64,000 nucleotides of DNA from an uncultured Lachnospiraceae bacterium (GCA_902765725.1 CACXAT010000007.1:21779-85778), one strand, 5' to 3'; shown: positions 18,101-26,149, counted from the first letter of the stretch. Numbers and translations are program-made. Notes: generated from the sequence alone by a model not told the origin.

Positions 18101-18413
18101 GCTCGTCATATCCTTCCATCTGGATGTTGGAAGGAACGCTGATCTGTGCCCATCCGCTCTCATCATACTCCGGCTTCTCAAAGCCACAGATCGCTGACGA
18201 GGGATTCTCAGCATAGTGGAAGCTCCACATGCCATTGAGGCACCGCTCCAGACTGCTGCATCCGGCGGAGCGCACCAGGTCCATCCCGTGGGCAGTCATC
18301 TCCTCTATGTTTGCGTAGAGGACTGTGTCAGAATGCGCAGGAAGCGTATTCACCTTAAAGATCTCAGGATCATCTATGATCCTGCAGTCAAAATCATTCA
18401 TCTCTGTATCCAT
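15135..18413 (-). CDS. lacZ: Glycoside hydrolase family 2 beta-galactosidase (LacZ type)
   Basis: A 1092-residue enzyme with the full LacZ domain order: sugar-binding domain, immunoglobulin-like domains, TIM barrel and C-terminal beta-sandwich. The acid/base Glu lies in IWSCGNESNGG and the nucleophile Glu in ILCEYTHSMGNS. Other family signatures include RTSHYSND and GGFIWDFVDQA. There is no signal peptide, so it acts on imported oligosaccharides in the cytoplasm. It begins 2 bases after a small zinc-ribbon gene. The ATG at 18413 lies right after AAGG; an alternative ATG at 18401 has better spacing. Substrate specificity is inferred from length and architecture. Confidence 0.92.
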   Translation of the reverse strand: MDTEMNDFDCRIIDDPEIFKVNTLPAHSDTVLYANIEEMTAHGMDLVRSAGCSSLERCLNGMWSFHYAENPSSAICGFEKPEYDESGWAQISVPSNIQMEGYDEPAYVNSQYPWDGRENLALGEAPKRFNPTAQYITHFTLPSEWKGMGVRISFKGVEAGFALWVNGEYVGYSEDSFTPSDFDLTPYVKEGENRIAVLDFKFVNGSWLEDQDMYRLSGIFRDVVLYAVPKVHIEDLRITADLDESMTEGLLSAKVKVSGDTEGALLSWSLIPRGVLSLCGGEDSCVQKEAEAVSCGEVSARDGAILAKIPSVRKWSAEEPYLYELQIILRDAEGSVIEAVSELAGFRHFEMKDGLMQLNGRRIVFNGTDRHEFSCRTGRSPRREDVITDVVIMKRNNINAIRTSHYSNDSMIYRLCDIYGLYMIAENNMETHGSWCFPNCRSENRLPGDRQEYMEMMLDRVRSGFERDKNHPSILIWSCGNESNGGRVIWQMSEEFRRLDSTRLVHYEGVMHDRTYNQSSDMESQMYTPAAEVEKFLEEHPDKPFILCEYTHSMGNSNGGMHKYIELSEKNPRYQGGFIWDFVDQAVLRKNRYGEEYLAYGGDCHERPTDYDFSGNGIIDALRRPYGKIQEIKYNYRTIKAEVTAESVRVTNKNLFVNTDVYDCRVLAEQEGRLLAQTSMDVSVEPLQEKQFALPECILQAVNSIPGEKSVTVSFRLKEDTLWAEKGYETAFGQCVIPAASCQADLETRPQLCGSPCQSTSELEVVEGAVNLGVRGRHFEVLFSSMKGGLVSYRYGGRELIEEIPRPNFWRAPVSNDSGNRMAARLGIWRLASEYQEFSDPQVGIFEIGYDAEEVYPKIRKTDDYVEITWKKYLPVICPNTALSSGSVAPADRAVQCLSCLTTYRVFADGTVRCILDYDPAVDLPPMPEFGWLFGINADYRHVTYYGNGPEENYCDRREGVKLGVWSRDAADMVERYLVPQETGNRTGVRWAKVTDDHGHGVLLRAAAFPDSADAQSSQPGTMEFSAIPYSPAMLENARHAYELPPVHHTYIKCSLKQMGVAGDDSWGARPHPEYLLPTDRRLVFAVDFKGI

Positions 18414-18415
18414 CC

Positions 18416-18628
18416 TTACTCAAATGAAGTGAACCGTTTCATCATGGCGCCATACCGGAATCTCGCCATCTCATTTTTAGCCAGAACATCCTCTTCTGTT
18501 CCGTGATACTGGCAGCGGATGCAGTAGTACTCTCCCTTGTCGGCATCATAGAACATATCGATATCAAGGTCCCTCATGAAACAGGAAGGACACCTGTAAT
18601 TCAATTTTCCTTTGCCAGCCTGAGCCAT
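18416..18628 (-). CDS. Small zinc-ribbon protein
   Basis: A 70-residue protein with two CxxC pairs, CPSC near residue 14 and CIRC near residue 37, spaced as in a zinc ribbon. It starts at ATG 18628 with GGAGG 7 bases upstream. Its start lies inside the 3' end of the preceding gene in another frame (28-base overlap), and it ends 2 bases before lacZ, so it is translated as part of this operon. I do not recognise the family. Zinc ribbons of this size often act as RNA-, DNA- or protein-binding accessories. Confidence 0.75.
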   Translation of the reverse strand: MAQAGKGKLNYRCPSCFMRDLDIDMFYDADKGEYYCIRCQYHGTEEDVLAKNEMARFRYGAMMKRFTSFE

Positions 18629-20505
18629 GTCGTTACCTCCTCTCCGTCTGCGAGCTCTGTTCTGTATCCCAGGGTGAACATCGGTGAAAATGCGTACCCC
18701 TCTTCGATATAACCTTCCGCTTCCTTCCTGCTGCACTCCATACAGACCCGGGTCTGGATCTGCGGGACACTGGCCCACACACAGGAGGCTCCCTCAAGAG
18801 CATCCTTTCTGTCCTTGTACTGGTAGTTCAGGAAGCGCTGGACAAAGCTGCCGTCTGGCCGCTTCTCACCGTTGATCCCCAGCGTCACGCCGGTCATATC
18901 CTGCGTGTACTCGGTCGTTCCGTAACACGCGGTCATGTACTCATTCAGTCCCACCTTCGCGTCCGGGTCACTGAAGTCATAGACTCTGCGGGTCATCGCG
19001 ATCGAAGAATCCCCCTCCTTGAAGGAGACGGTGGTCTGCACCTTGAAGGAGAGGCCGGAAAACTCGATCTGAACCGGATCGATGACCAGCCTGTGCACCT
19101 TCATTTTCCTGGTCCCCTCACCGCAGCACAGAAGATCCTCTGTATCGAGTTCCTCCTCCTGCAAGGTGGCGTGGGTCCTGCACTGGCACAGATTCGCTTC
19201 CTGCCCATCATGGGAGAAGACCGCGCTGCGCACCGTCCCGGCGCCTGCATAGTGGGTGAAATAACCCGCCCTGTACTTCTCCTGGATCAGGAAGGGATAG
19301 GAGGCATCGACCGGATTGCCCGTCCCGACGCCCACCGGGATCCTCTGCTTCGCCGCATAGTTGCGAAGATCCACCAGCGCTCCGCCCTGGTCCATGTTGA
19401 TGCAGGCTCTCATATTCGCGTCGCAGTACCAGAACAGCTGCTTGTCAGAACCGTAGAGGATATCTCTCCAGGGTGCGCATTCCGGCTCGTTGTAGCTCTT
19501 CTTCGCCCGGAAGTACCCTGCAAACTCCTCCATGGTCATATCCGTCAGAAGGCCCTGCTTCTTCAGGTCGCCGTAATACTTCATGCCGTCCTCATAGGAC
19601 TTTTTCAGAAGCTCGTAGGGAGCCTCCCAGCGTCCCATCTTGTTCAGCCAGCCCGGGCCGACAAACATCATGTTGTAGGCATATCCGTTATTGTACTTCG
19701 CAAGGCTGCGGTACTGGTCCACCAGATTGTAATAATACGGGAACTCCCAGGTCTTGGTGTCATAGATCATACCGCGCAGGACATTCTGGGGATGCGTCCC
19801 GAAGTTGGAGCCGTTTCCGTCATAGCAGGCCAGAAGATCCCTGGACAGATGCGGGATCGCGACGATCCCGGAGTCCTCCCCGGGGCAGGATGCCGGCGCG
19901 TGGGTATTCTGCTTTGAAGGGATCCAGGGAGCCCAGGGGCCGCCGTCCATAAAGGTGTACCAGGAATTGTTGCAGGTGTGGTACGCCTTCGGTCCCTCTT
20001 CCCAGCAGGTCGCCACGGCGCACTGCACGGAAGGATAGGCTGCCTTGATGTAGTTGATCAGATCCGCGTCAAGGTAGTAGCTGCTGGTAGACTTCGGCCA
20101 GAAGCCGAACTTCTCATGGAACATGCCGAAGACATCATCCACGATCGCCTTCTTGTCTTCCATGGAAAACATCCAGATGCAGAACTCCCTGGTATGATAC
20201 TTCTCCCGAAACTGCGGGCAGGGAAGTCCCAGAAGAGACAGGCCGATCTCATCGCCGTACTTCTCATGATGCTCCTTGGCAAGAGCCACGGCCTCGTCTG
20301 AGAACATGGACGCATAGGTCATCTGTATCGTTGTTTTCAGACCGTTCTTATGCGCAGTCTCCTGCTGAAAACGAAAGATATCCAGCGACTCATCCCTCAG
20401 GTCAGACCTTCCGATGTTTTCTTTTTTACCGCTGCCCGTCACCTTCTCTGCGTACTCAGGCGCAAGCTCGGGCCGGTGGATGATGTTGACTATGAACTCA
20501 CTCAT
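18601..20505 (-). CDS. Unrecognised 634-residue protein, possible carbohydrate-active enzyme
   Basis: I do not recognise this family with certainty. The protein is soluble, has no signal peptide, and is rich in Trp, Tyr and His, as carbohydrate-active enzymes often are. The N-terminal third resembles the barrel of polysaccharide deacetylase/GH57-like proteins (TAHKNGLKTTIQ, then KYGDEIGLSLLG). The middle has SWYTFMDGGPWAPW and IPHLSRDLLACYDG; the C-terminal third looks like a beta-rich domain. It is encoded with a zinc-ribbon protein and a beta-galactosidase, downstream of a sugar ABC transporter, so a role in oligosaccharide breakdown is likely. The start at 20505 is preceded by GAGAGG 10 bases upstream; the frame extends further upstream without family-like sequence. 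Confidence 0.7.
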   Translation of the reverse strand: MSEFIVNIIHRPELAPEYAEKVTGSGKKENIGRSDLRDESLDIFRFQQETAHKNGLKTTIQMTYASMFSDEAVALAKEHHEKYGDEIGLSLLGLPCPQFREKYHTREFCIWMFSMEDKKAIVDDVFGMFHEKFGFWPKSTSSYYLDADLINYIKAAYPSVQCAVATCWEEGPKAYHTCNNSWYTFMDGGPWAPWIPSKQNTHAPASCPGEDSGIVAIPHLSRDLLACYDGNGSNFGTHPQNVLRGMIYDTKTWEFPYYYNLVDQYRSLAKYNNGYAYNMMFVGPGWLNKMGRWEAPYELLKKSYEDGMKYYGDLKKQGLLTDMTMEEFAGYFRAKKSYNEPECAPWRDILYGSDKQLFWYCDANMRACINMDQGGALVDLRNYAAKQRIPVGVGTGNPVDASYPFLIQEKYRAGYFTHYAGAGTVRSAVFSHDGQEANLCQCRTHATLQEEELDTEDLLCCGEGTRKMKVHRLVIDPVQIEFSGLSFKVQTTVSFKEGDSSIAMTRRVYDFSDPDAKVGLNEYMTACYGTTEYTQDMTGVTLGINGEKRPDGSFVQRFLNYQYKDRKDALEGASCVWASVPQIQTRVCMECSRKEAEGYIEEGYAFSPMFTLGYRTELADGEEVTTWLRLAKEN

Positions 20506-20743
20506 TTTCCTGCATCCTCTCTTCTCTTCCAACTTATGAATAAACCACGCATACCAGGCATCTGGTTGCGTGAGCCCTGCGGAAAGGACAGAATCCCTAA
20601 GCCGGGCGTGTAAGAACGCCGGCATTTGGGACGCGTACTCTGCGTCCCTATGTGCCGCTGCGTTCTGATTCGAGCGGGAGCGCCCCGGCGTGGGATCTGT
20701 CCGTACGCAGGACGCAATTGATAATATCCCTATGTTGTAAATA
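20506..20743. other. Gene-free spacer upstream of the 634-residue protein gene
   Basis: Together with the terminator at 20744-20768 and the following 52 bases this makes a gap of about 315 bases. I see no convincing gene. It should hold the promoter of the 634-residue protein, zinc-ribbon and lacZ operon, but no strong -35/-10 pair stands out. Confidence 0.5.
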
Positions 20744-20768
20744 TGCCATCCCGGAATCCGGGATGGCA
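20744..20768 (-). terminator. Terminator after the sugar ABC transporter operon
   Basis: Perfect 11-bp stem TGCCATCCCGG / CCGGGATGGCA with a 3-base loop, followed on the minus strand by TATTTA. It lies about 50 bases past the stop of the last permease gene. Confidence 0.75.
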
Positions 20769-20820
20769 CTGATAATCACACGTAAAACACGCAAAACCAA
20801 CCTTAATCCGCAGGCGCTGT

Positions 20821-21666
20821 TTATTTTACAGAACCTGTGATACCTTCCGCAAACTGCTTCTGCAGTACGAAGAAGACTACCATGGTCGGAACCGAACAGA
20901 ACAGGACGCCCATCATGAGCATGCCATAATCGATGGTATAGCCGGAAGCCAGATTCGCGATCAGCATCGGCATGGTCTGTGCGCGGTTGTCGGTCATGAC
21001 GACCTTCGGCCACAGGTAAGCGTTCCATGCGTTCATAAAGGTGATGACGGCTGCTGCCGCGTAGGTGGAACGCATGATCGGCATATACTGCTTGAAGAAG
21101 ATGCCGACCTCCGTCTGTCCGTCGATCCGGGCAGCCTCCATGATCGCCGGCGGGAAGTTCCTGGAGTTGTTACGGAACATCATGATCATGAACGGCGTGG
21201 AGACCTGCGGGAGGATGAAGCCCCATACAGAGTTCAGCAGTCCCATCCTGGAGATCAGGACAAACAGCGGAATCATGGTCGCGACGCCCGGGATCATCAT
21301 GGCGAGCAGAAGGAACGCAAACAGTCTGTCCTTCGCCTTATCGGCATAGAGCTCGAATCCGAATCCTGCCAGCGAGCAGATGAACAGACACAGCAGCGTC
21401 TGGGCGATCGCGTACAGGAAGGAGTTCCCCATGGACTTCCACAGGGGCTGGGCCGCAAGGAGGTTCCTGAAGTTCTCCACCGCAGCGGTACCAAACCAGA
21501 TCTTGCCTCGTGCCACCTCTACCGTCGTGTTGGTGGCTGCCGTGATCATCCAGTAAAGCGGGAACACGGAGAAGAAGCTCCAGATGATCAGAAAAACATA
21601 GCTCGGGATCAGTCTTCTCTGAATAGAAGATTTATTTCTCTTTGGCTTCTCAGTCACGTGTATCAC
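20821..21666 (-). CDS. Carbohydrate ABC transporter permease, MalG type
   Basis: A 281-residue membrane protein with six predicted membrane segments, of the CUT1 sugar importer permease family. The cytoplasmic EAA loop that docks the ATPase reads MEAARIDGQTEVGIFFKQYM. The C-terminus with QKQFAEGITGSVK is typical of MalG-like subunits. It overlaps the partner permease gene by 17 bases. No ATP-binding gene is present here; CUT1 systems often share a multitask ATPase encoded elsewhere. Confidence 0.92.
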   Translation of the reverse strand: MIHVTEKPKRNKSSIQRRLIPSYVFLIIWSFFSVFPLYWMITAATNTTVEVARGKIWFGTAAVENFRNLLAAQPLWKSMGNSFLYAIAQTLLCLFICSLAGFGFELYADKAKDRLFAFLLLAMMIPGVATMIPLFVLISRMGLLNSVWGFILPQVSTPFMIMMFRNNSRNFPPAIMEAARIDGQTEVGIFFKQYMPIMRSTYAAAAVITFMNAWNAYLWPKVVMTDNRAQTMPMLIANLASGYTIDYGMLMMGVLFCSVPTMVVFFVLQKQFAEGITGSVK

Positions 21667-22546
21667 CTACTTTCATATTGATTGCGGCAAGGACACCGAC
21701 CATGATGAAGACTACGAAGGACATTGCGGACGCATATCCGAACTTGCCTACGCCCTGTCCGAAGGACATGTTATAGATGTAATGGGACATGGTGATCGTC
21801 GCATTGGCCGGACCGCCGTTGGTAAGGTTGACAGATTCATCAAACAGCTGCAGGGTTCCGTTGATGGACATGATAAATGTCATAACGATAACCGGCTTGA
21901 GCAGCGGAACCGTGATCCGCCAGAAGGTCTTCCACGCGGACGCTCCGTCGATCTTGGCAGCCTCATAGACCTGATAGTCGATGTTCTGCAGGCCTGCCAG
22001 ATAGAAGACCATGTTGTACCCGGTCCATCTCCAGATCAGAGCAAAGATAATAACAAATTTGGCGGTACCCGCAGTACCCAGCCAGTTGATGTTTTCGGAT
22101 ATGATATGCAGCGACCTGAGCACCGAGTTGATCAGTCCCTGTGTCGCAAACAGTGACTTGAAGATCAGTGCGTAGGAAACCAGTGATGTCGCGCAGGGCA
22201 GGAATACCATGGTCCTGAATATTCCCTTGAACTTGAGGTCCTTGTTGTTCAGGATCTGAGCAAGCAGCATCGCGAGGATGAGCATGATCGGAACCTGGAT
22301 GATCAGGTACAGGAAGGTGTTCTTCATCGCCGTGATGAAGATCTTATCCTGCAGGATACGCGTATAGTTGTTGTACCAGGGATCCGCCATCTGCATGTTC
22401 AGGATCGGACCCTTTTTGAATGAGGTGATCAGCGCCTGAACCATCGGGTAGAAGCTCATGACGATGATCATTACGGTTGCGGGGATAAGGAATGCCCATC
22501 CCCAGCGTCTCTGCTTCGCTTTGACGCTGTTTCGACTTGTCTTCAC
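21650..22546 (-). CDS. Carbohydrate ABC transporter permease, MalF type
   Basis: A 298-residue CUT1 permease, partner of the downstream MalG-type subunit. It has six predicted membrane segments and the EAA loop YEAAKIDGASAWKTFWRITVP. I prefer a GTG start at 22546 because GGAGGGAGA lies just upstream and the N-terminus then fits the family; an ATG at 22570 in the same frame would add 8 residues but would place that Shine-Dalgarno inside the gene. It follows the binding-protein gene by about 100 bases. Confidence 0.9.
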   Translation of the reverse strand: MKTSRNSVKAKQRRWGWAFLIPATVMIIVMSFYPMVQALITSFKKGPILNMQMADPWYNNYTRILQDKIFITAMKNTFLYLIIQVPIMLILAMLLAQILNNKDLKFKGIFRTMVFLPCATSLVSYALIFKSLFATQGLINSVLRSLHIISENINWLGTAGTAKFVIIFALIWRWTGYNMVFYLAGLQNIDYQVYEAAKIDGASAWKTFWRITVPLLKPVIVMTFIMSINGTLQLFDESVNLTNGGPANATITMSHYIYNMSFGQGVGKFGYASAMSFVVFIMVGVLAAINMKVGDTRD

Positions 22547-22651
22547 GGATTCTCTCCCTCCAAAACTCATACAGCGGGGATACGACATTCGCACCCCCGC
22601 CGCATAGTCAGCTATATTGAATGTAAGCCGAGTCCGACTGTGAGATGCTTA

Positions 22652-23974
22652 TCAGCCCTCCATCTCGAATTCCAGCTGTCCCTGTGCGTCTTCCAGCGCT
22701 GCAGCAACTGCCTCAAGAGAAGCATCTCCGCCTGCAACCAGGTTCTGGATCGCGGTGCCTACATACTGACGGCACTGATAGTGATAATCAGACTGCTCTA
22801 CGATCGGAACATTTGCGCCCATCTTAACGATGTCAGCATAGATTGGCTGGCCTTCGAAGAAGTCAACGCCTTCCTGATATACATCAGATGCGCCAGCCTT
22901 GGAGGAGCAGGTGATGACTCCGCCGTTCTTCAGAGCTGCGTCATAGGTCTCGGTGCTTCCGCCAAGGAAGGTCTTGGACAGGAAATCAACTGCCAGCTCA
23001 GGCTTCGTGCAGTTTGCAGTGATATACAGGGAGGATCCGCCGTTGGCTGCATAGCCTTCGCCGCCTTCCAGAGTCGGCAGAGAGGTGATTGCCCACTTGC
23101 CGGAGTTCTCTGCTACCTGCTCCATGGTCGGGATGATCCAGTTGCCGTTCAGGACGCCGGCGACCATATCGCCTACGATTGCCTGATCGGTGTAGTCGGA
23201 CCAGTCATTGCCAAGGTACAGAACCTTCTCGTTGATCATGGTGACGATGTCAGCGATGATCTGGATGTACTTCTCGTTGGAAGCGAAGGTCGGAGCGCCG
23301 TCGGTGAACTGGCTCTCGCCCTCAGCCTGAAGCATCATGTAGGGAAGGTCATTGCCGGAACCATCCATGCAGAGGAGGTATTTGCCGGTCTTCTCATAGA
23401 CAGCCTTGCCGACTTCGATGAACTTGTCCCATGTGCATCCGGTCATGTCTTCAACGGTGTAGCCCGCTTCTTCCAGAAGGTCGGTTCTGTAAGCCATGAT
23501 TGCGGTGCCGTTGTCAACCGGAGCGCCATAGTGTACATCGTCGATGGTGCTGTAGGAAAGTTTCTCAGCGCCGTAGTCACTCCAGTCTACGTCAGCAGTG
23601 GAGAGATCCTGCCATGCATCCGGATAGTTCAGATGGAACTGCTGGAAATAGTGATCCTGGAACAGCACGATATCCGGAAGGGTGCTGTAATCGCCCGCGG
23701 ATGCTGCCAGTGTAACTGCGTTCTCAACATCGGAAGATCCGGACTGAGTGATGATGTTCAGCTTGAAGTCCGGATTGACGTTCTTCTGATAATCAGCCTC
23801 AGCTGCTTCCAGAGCCGGAATATTGAAGTTAGCGTCCCATGCATAGACAGACAGCGTGTTCTCGTCCTCAGAAGCGACATCAGCTGCGGGAGCCTCTTCT
23901 GCGTATACAGCAGCCGGGACCATAGATACTGCCATAACCGAGGCAGTAAGAAGTGCAATTAACTTTCTCTTCAT
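22652..23974 (-). CDS. Extracellular sugar-binding protein of the ABC transporter
   Basis: A 440-residue family 1 solute-binding protein that captures oligosaccharides outside the membrane for the two permeases that follow. It has a clear signal peptide (MKRKLIALLTASVMAVSM, then AVYAEE) but no lipobox cysteine, unlike most Gram-positive binding proteins. The mature chain has the bilobed family pattern: DIVLFQDHY, YGAPVDNG and GVLNGNWI. The ligand cannot be read from sequence; the linked beta-galactosidase suggests a galactoside. The ATG has GGAGG 9 bases upstream. Confidence 0.92.
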   Translation of the reverse strand: MKRKLIALLTASVMAVSMVPAAVYAEEAPAADVASEDENTLSVYAWDANFNIPALEAAEADYQKNVNPDFKLNIITQSGSSDVENAVTLAASAGDYSTLPDIVLFQDHYFQQFHLNYPDAWQDLSTADVDWSDYGAEKLSYSTIDDVHYGAPVDNGTAIMAYRTDLLEEAGYTVEDMTGCTWDKFIEVGKAVYEKTGKYLLCMDGSGNDLPYMMLQAEGESQFTDGAPTFASNEKYIQIIADIVTMINEKVLYLGNDWSDYTDQAIVGDMVAGVLNGNWIIPTMEQVAENSGKWAITSLPTLEGGEGYAANGGSSLYITANCTKPELAVDFLSKTFLGGSTETYDAALKNGGVITCSSKAGASDVYQEGVDFFEGQPIYADIVKMGANVPIVEQSDYHYQCRQYVGTAIQNLVAGGDASLEAVAAALEDAQGQLEFEMEG

Positions 23975-24014
23975 AGTTTGATACCTCCATACTTGATATA
24001 TGTTGACAGCAACC

Positions 24015-24109
24015 GGCCGGAATCACGTCCACCGGCCTTATGGATATATGATAAACAAGTCTGAACAAGGAATGTGGTCGAAAAGCGCCCTAATCTGCGC
24101 ATTTTCGAC
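24015..24109 (-). promoter_or_regulatory. Leader region of the sugar transporter operon with two hairpins
   Basis: Between the AraC terminator and the binding-protein gene lie a 6-bp stem GGCCGG / CCGGCC (24015-24037, 11-base loop) and an imperfect inverted repeat GTCGAAAAGCGC / GCGCATTTTCGAC (24077-24109). On the minus strand the second reads as a GC stem followed by TTTTCGAC. They could be an operator, an attenuator or a weak terminator. No convincing -35/-10 pair was found. Confidence 0.4.
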
Positions 24110-24170
24110 TATATTCGTCATAACGACTAATCCAACCGCACCTACGATTGTCTTTATTTGTGCAATAGAC

Positions 24171-24215
24171 GATAAAAACCCGCATTTTCGCGCACAGAAC
24201 ACGCAAAAACACGGG
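24171..24215 (-). terminator. Intrinsic terminator after the AraC-family gene
   Basis: Sixteen-bp stem with several G-U pairs between 24179-24194 and 24200-24215, 5-base loop, followed on the minus strand by TTTTTATC. It closes the RNase-barstar-AraC transcript before the sugar transporter genes. Confidence 0.8.
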
Positions 24216-24239
24216 TAATATGTCAATATGTCTGTATGA

Positions 24240-25172
24240 TTACCATCCCTTCTGAACGGATACATTGACCTCCAGAAGCCTGCTCTCGTAATTCTTCGGA
24301 TCCTTCTTCCACTGATAGGGTGTCACGCCGATCACCTGCTTGAAGTTCCGGTCAAAGGTGGATACGGTCGAAAAGCCGCAGTTCAGCGCCACCGATGACA
24401 TGGATTCATTGGAGGAGCGCAGCATCTCACAGGCGCGAAGCACCCTGACCATGTTCAGGTACTCGATCGGCGTCATGTCGATATACTCCGAAAACAGTCT
24501 GCGGAAATGAGTCTCCGAGATATGGCACTCTCTTGCCAGTGTCTCGATCCGGATCGGCTCCGCATAGTGCCGGTCCACATACTTCAGCGCTTCCTGGATC
24601 TGGCCCACTCCGGTCCGGATGGTCACCTCGGGCTCGTCGGAGGTCTTCATGATCCGGGCGATCTCGAACAGAAGCGTCATCAGCAGGCCCCTGACCCGGT
24701 CCACATAGAAGTCAGCCTTCGTCTTCATCTCATTCAGGATCAGGTCTGCCACCCTGGCAAGCACCGGATACTCGTCAAAGCTGCCAAAGACCGCGTCCCT
24801 TCCCAGCAGATCGAGAAACCTTCTGCGGGTTACTATATTCTCTCCAAAATGCTCCCTCAGCAGAGTTCCCGGATCCAGAAACAGATATTCCCAGCAGCTC
24901 AGGGTCCCCCGGTCCGAATTTGTCGTGTGGGGATAGTTGCGCGGGATCGCAGAGATCATGCCCGGGCCGAAGCGCTCCACATCCTTGTCCAGGACCAGAT
25001 CCCCGGTCCCGTCCCTGCAGATCCCGATCTCCATCAGATTATGGAAATGAAGATAGTCTACGCCCTCCCCGTATTCCCGGATCCACTCCTCTCCCGTCAG
25101 GGCCAGGACTCCTTCCTTCTGGGGGATATCATAATAGCGCAGTTCTACTTTGTCTTTCTTCTTAGCAGGCAT
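24240..25172 (-). CDS. AraC-family transcriptional regulator
   Basis: A 310-residue regulator with an N-terminal cupin sensor domain (DYLHFHNLMEIGI, PRNYPHTT) and a C-terminal double helix-turn-helix AraC domain (HISETHFRRLFSEY and NCGFSTVSTFDRNFK). Such proteins usually control a neighbouring sugar operon, here most likely the transporter genes directly downstream. It starts 14 bases after the barstar gene with GAGAGGAG upstream, so it is probably co-transcribed with barstar. That pairing is odd for a sugar regulator. Confidence 0.9.
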   Translation of the reverse strand: MPAKKKDKVELRYYDIPQKEGVLALTGEEWIREYGEGVDYLHFHNLMEIGICRDGTGDLVLDKDVERFGPGMISAIPRNYPHTTNSDRGTLSCWEYLFLDPGTLLREHFGENIVTRRRFLDLLGRDAVFGSFDEYPVLARVADLILNEMKTKADFYVDRVRGLLMTLLFEIARIMKTSDEPEVTIRTGVGQIQEALKYVDRHYAEPIRIETLARECHISETHFRRLFSEYIDMTPIEYLNMVRVLRACEMLRSSNESMSSVALNCGFSTVSTFDRNFKQVIGVTPYQWKKDPKNYESRLLEVNVSVQKGW

Positions 25173-25186
25173 GCCGACGACTCCTC

Positions 25187-25480
25187 TCAGAATCCGCTTG
25201 TCAGATACAGGTGAATATGGGTATTCTCATCCGCGGCCCGATTCAGGACCTTTATGGTCTTCAGGGCATATCCCTCCGGCGGCATGAGTTCAAGTTCACT
25301 CTCCTCCAGCTCGAAGACGGTCTCCTGACTGATCTCACTCAGAAGATCCGAAAGCGCGTCCAGATTGCCGCCGAAGTACTCCGGCAGATCCAGCGCTTCT
25401 TTCATGAAGGCAGCCATCGAAGATCTGTCCGAGATCTTCTGCGCAGTCAGAACGACTCTTCTCAATAAACGGTCTGTCAT
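25187..25480 (-). CDS. Barstar-family ribonuclease inhibitor
   Basis: A 97-residue cytoplasmic protein of the barstar family. The diagnostic helix-loop LPEYFGGNLDALSDLL is near residues 32-47; in barstar the aspartates and neighbouring residues here plug the barnase active site. It lies 15 bases downstream of a barnase-type RNase gene. The role is to protect the producing cell from its own RNase before or during secretion. The Shine-Dalgarno is a purine-rich GAGGAAG directly before the ATG. Confidence 0.92.
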   Translation of the reverse strand: MTDRLLRRVVLTAQKISDRSSMAAFMKEALDLPEYFGGNLDALSDLLSEISQETVFELEESELELMPPEGYALKTIKVLNRAADENTHIHLYLTSGF

Positions 25481-25495
25481 CTTCCTCTTCCCTCT

Positions 25496-26062
25496 TTATT
25501 CATCGTCACTGCCCCACAGCAGTGTGAAGGTCTCATAGTGATCATCCGTGTAATAGATATTCCAGTCGCCATTGTCATCGTCTCCGGAATACACGATCCT
25601 CTTCGCCCCGCGCGAAGATCTGCCGAGGGTATCGATATCACACTCATGATACTCTCTGCCCCACACGTCGGGAAGATTCTCCTCATAATTGCCATAGTAG
25701 TCGCCGCCGATGCACATCCCGTCGATCAGCCGGTTCAGCGCGCCGCCTTCCCAGCCTCTCTTTCTCGCTTCCTTCTTGGTCATGTAATTGGAAGGAAGTT
25801 CATGATACTGCACAAGGTATGCACACACCTCGTCCTTCGTGTCATACTCGCCGTCCTCGGAAACATCCAGCGACATGTAATAATCGTCTTCGTCCCCGCC
25901 GTCCTGCGCAGTGCCTGTGCTGCCGACGAATCCATCGTCTTCCTCGCCCACCAGCCATCCCAGCAGATCGCCGATGGTGACGGCCTGCACCGTGGATGCT
26001 GACAGAGCCAGTGCAAATGCGAGCAGCAGCGCGATCCAGATTGTTCTTCTCATCTTCTTCAC
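25496..26062 (-). CDS. Secreted barnase-type guanyl-specific ribonuclease
   Basis: A 188-residue secreted RNase. The first 27 residues form a signal peptide ending near STVQA; an acidic linker follows, then the barnase fold. All known catalytic positions are recognisable: Lys96 in NYMTKKEA, Arg136 in GRE, Glu140 in HECDID, Arg155 in AKRIVYS and His175 in DDHYETF, matching barnase Lys27, Arg59, Glu73, Arg87 and His102. The start is a GTG at 26062 with GGAGG 9 bases upstream; a longer frame upstream lacks a ribosome site. The linker makes it longer than barnase. It probably hydrolyses extracellular RNA or attacks competitors. Confidence 0.93.
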   Translation of the reverse strand: MKKMRRTIWIALLLAFALALSASTVQAVTIGDLLGWLVGEEDDGFVGSTGTAQDGGDEDDYYMSLDVSEDGEYDTKDEVCAYLVQYHELPSNYMTKKEARKRGWEGGALNRLIDGMCIGGDYYGNYEENLPDVWGREYHECDIDTLGRSSRGAKRIVYSGDDDNGDWNIYYTDDHYETFTLLWGSDDE

Positions 26063-26083
26063 AGCTTCGTACCTCCGAAGAAT

Positions 26084-26112
26084 AGAATAGCGGATATGGC
26101 TTGTTTTGTCCA
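26084..26112 (-). promoter_or_regulatory. Possible promoter of the RNase-barstar operon
   Basis: Minus strand TGGACA (26107-26112), 17-base spacer, TATTCT (26084-26089). The resulting leader would be only about 15 bases and would start almost at the Shine-Dalgarno, which makes the site less certain. Confidence 0.5.
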
Positions 26113-26149
26113 TGTTCACAGGCCACTTTCATCCGATCCTGACAAGACA

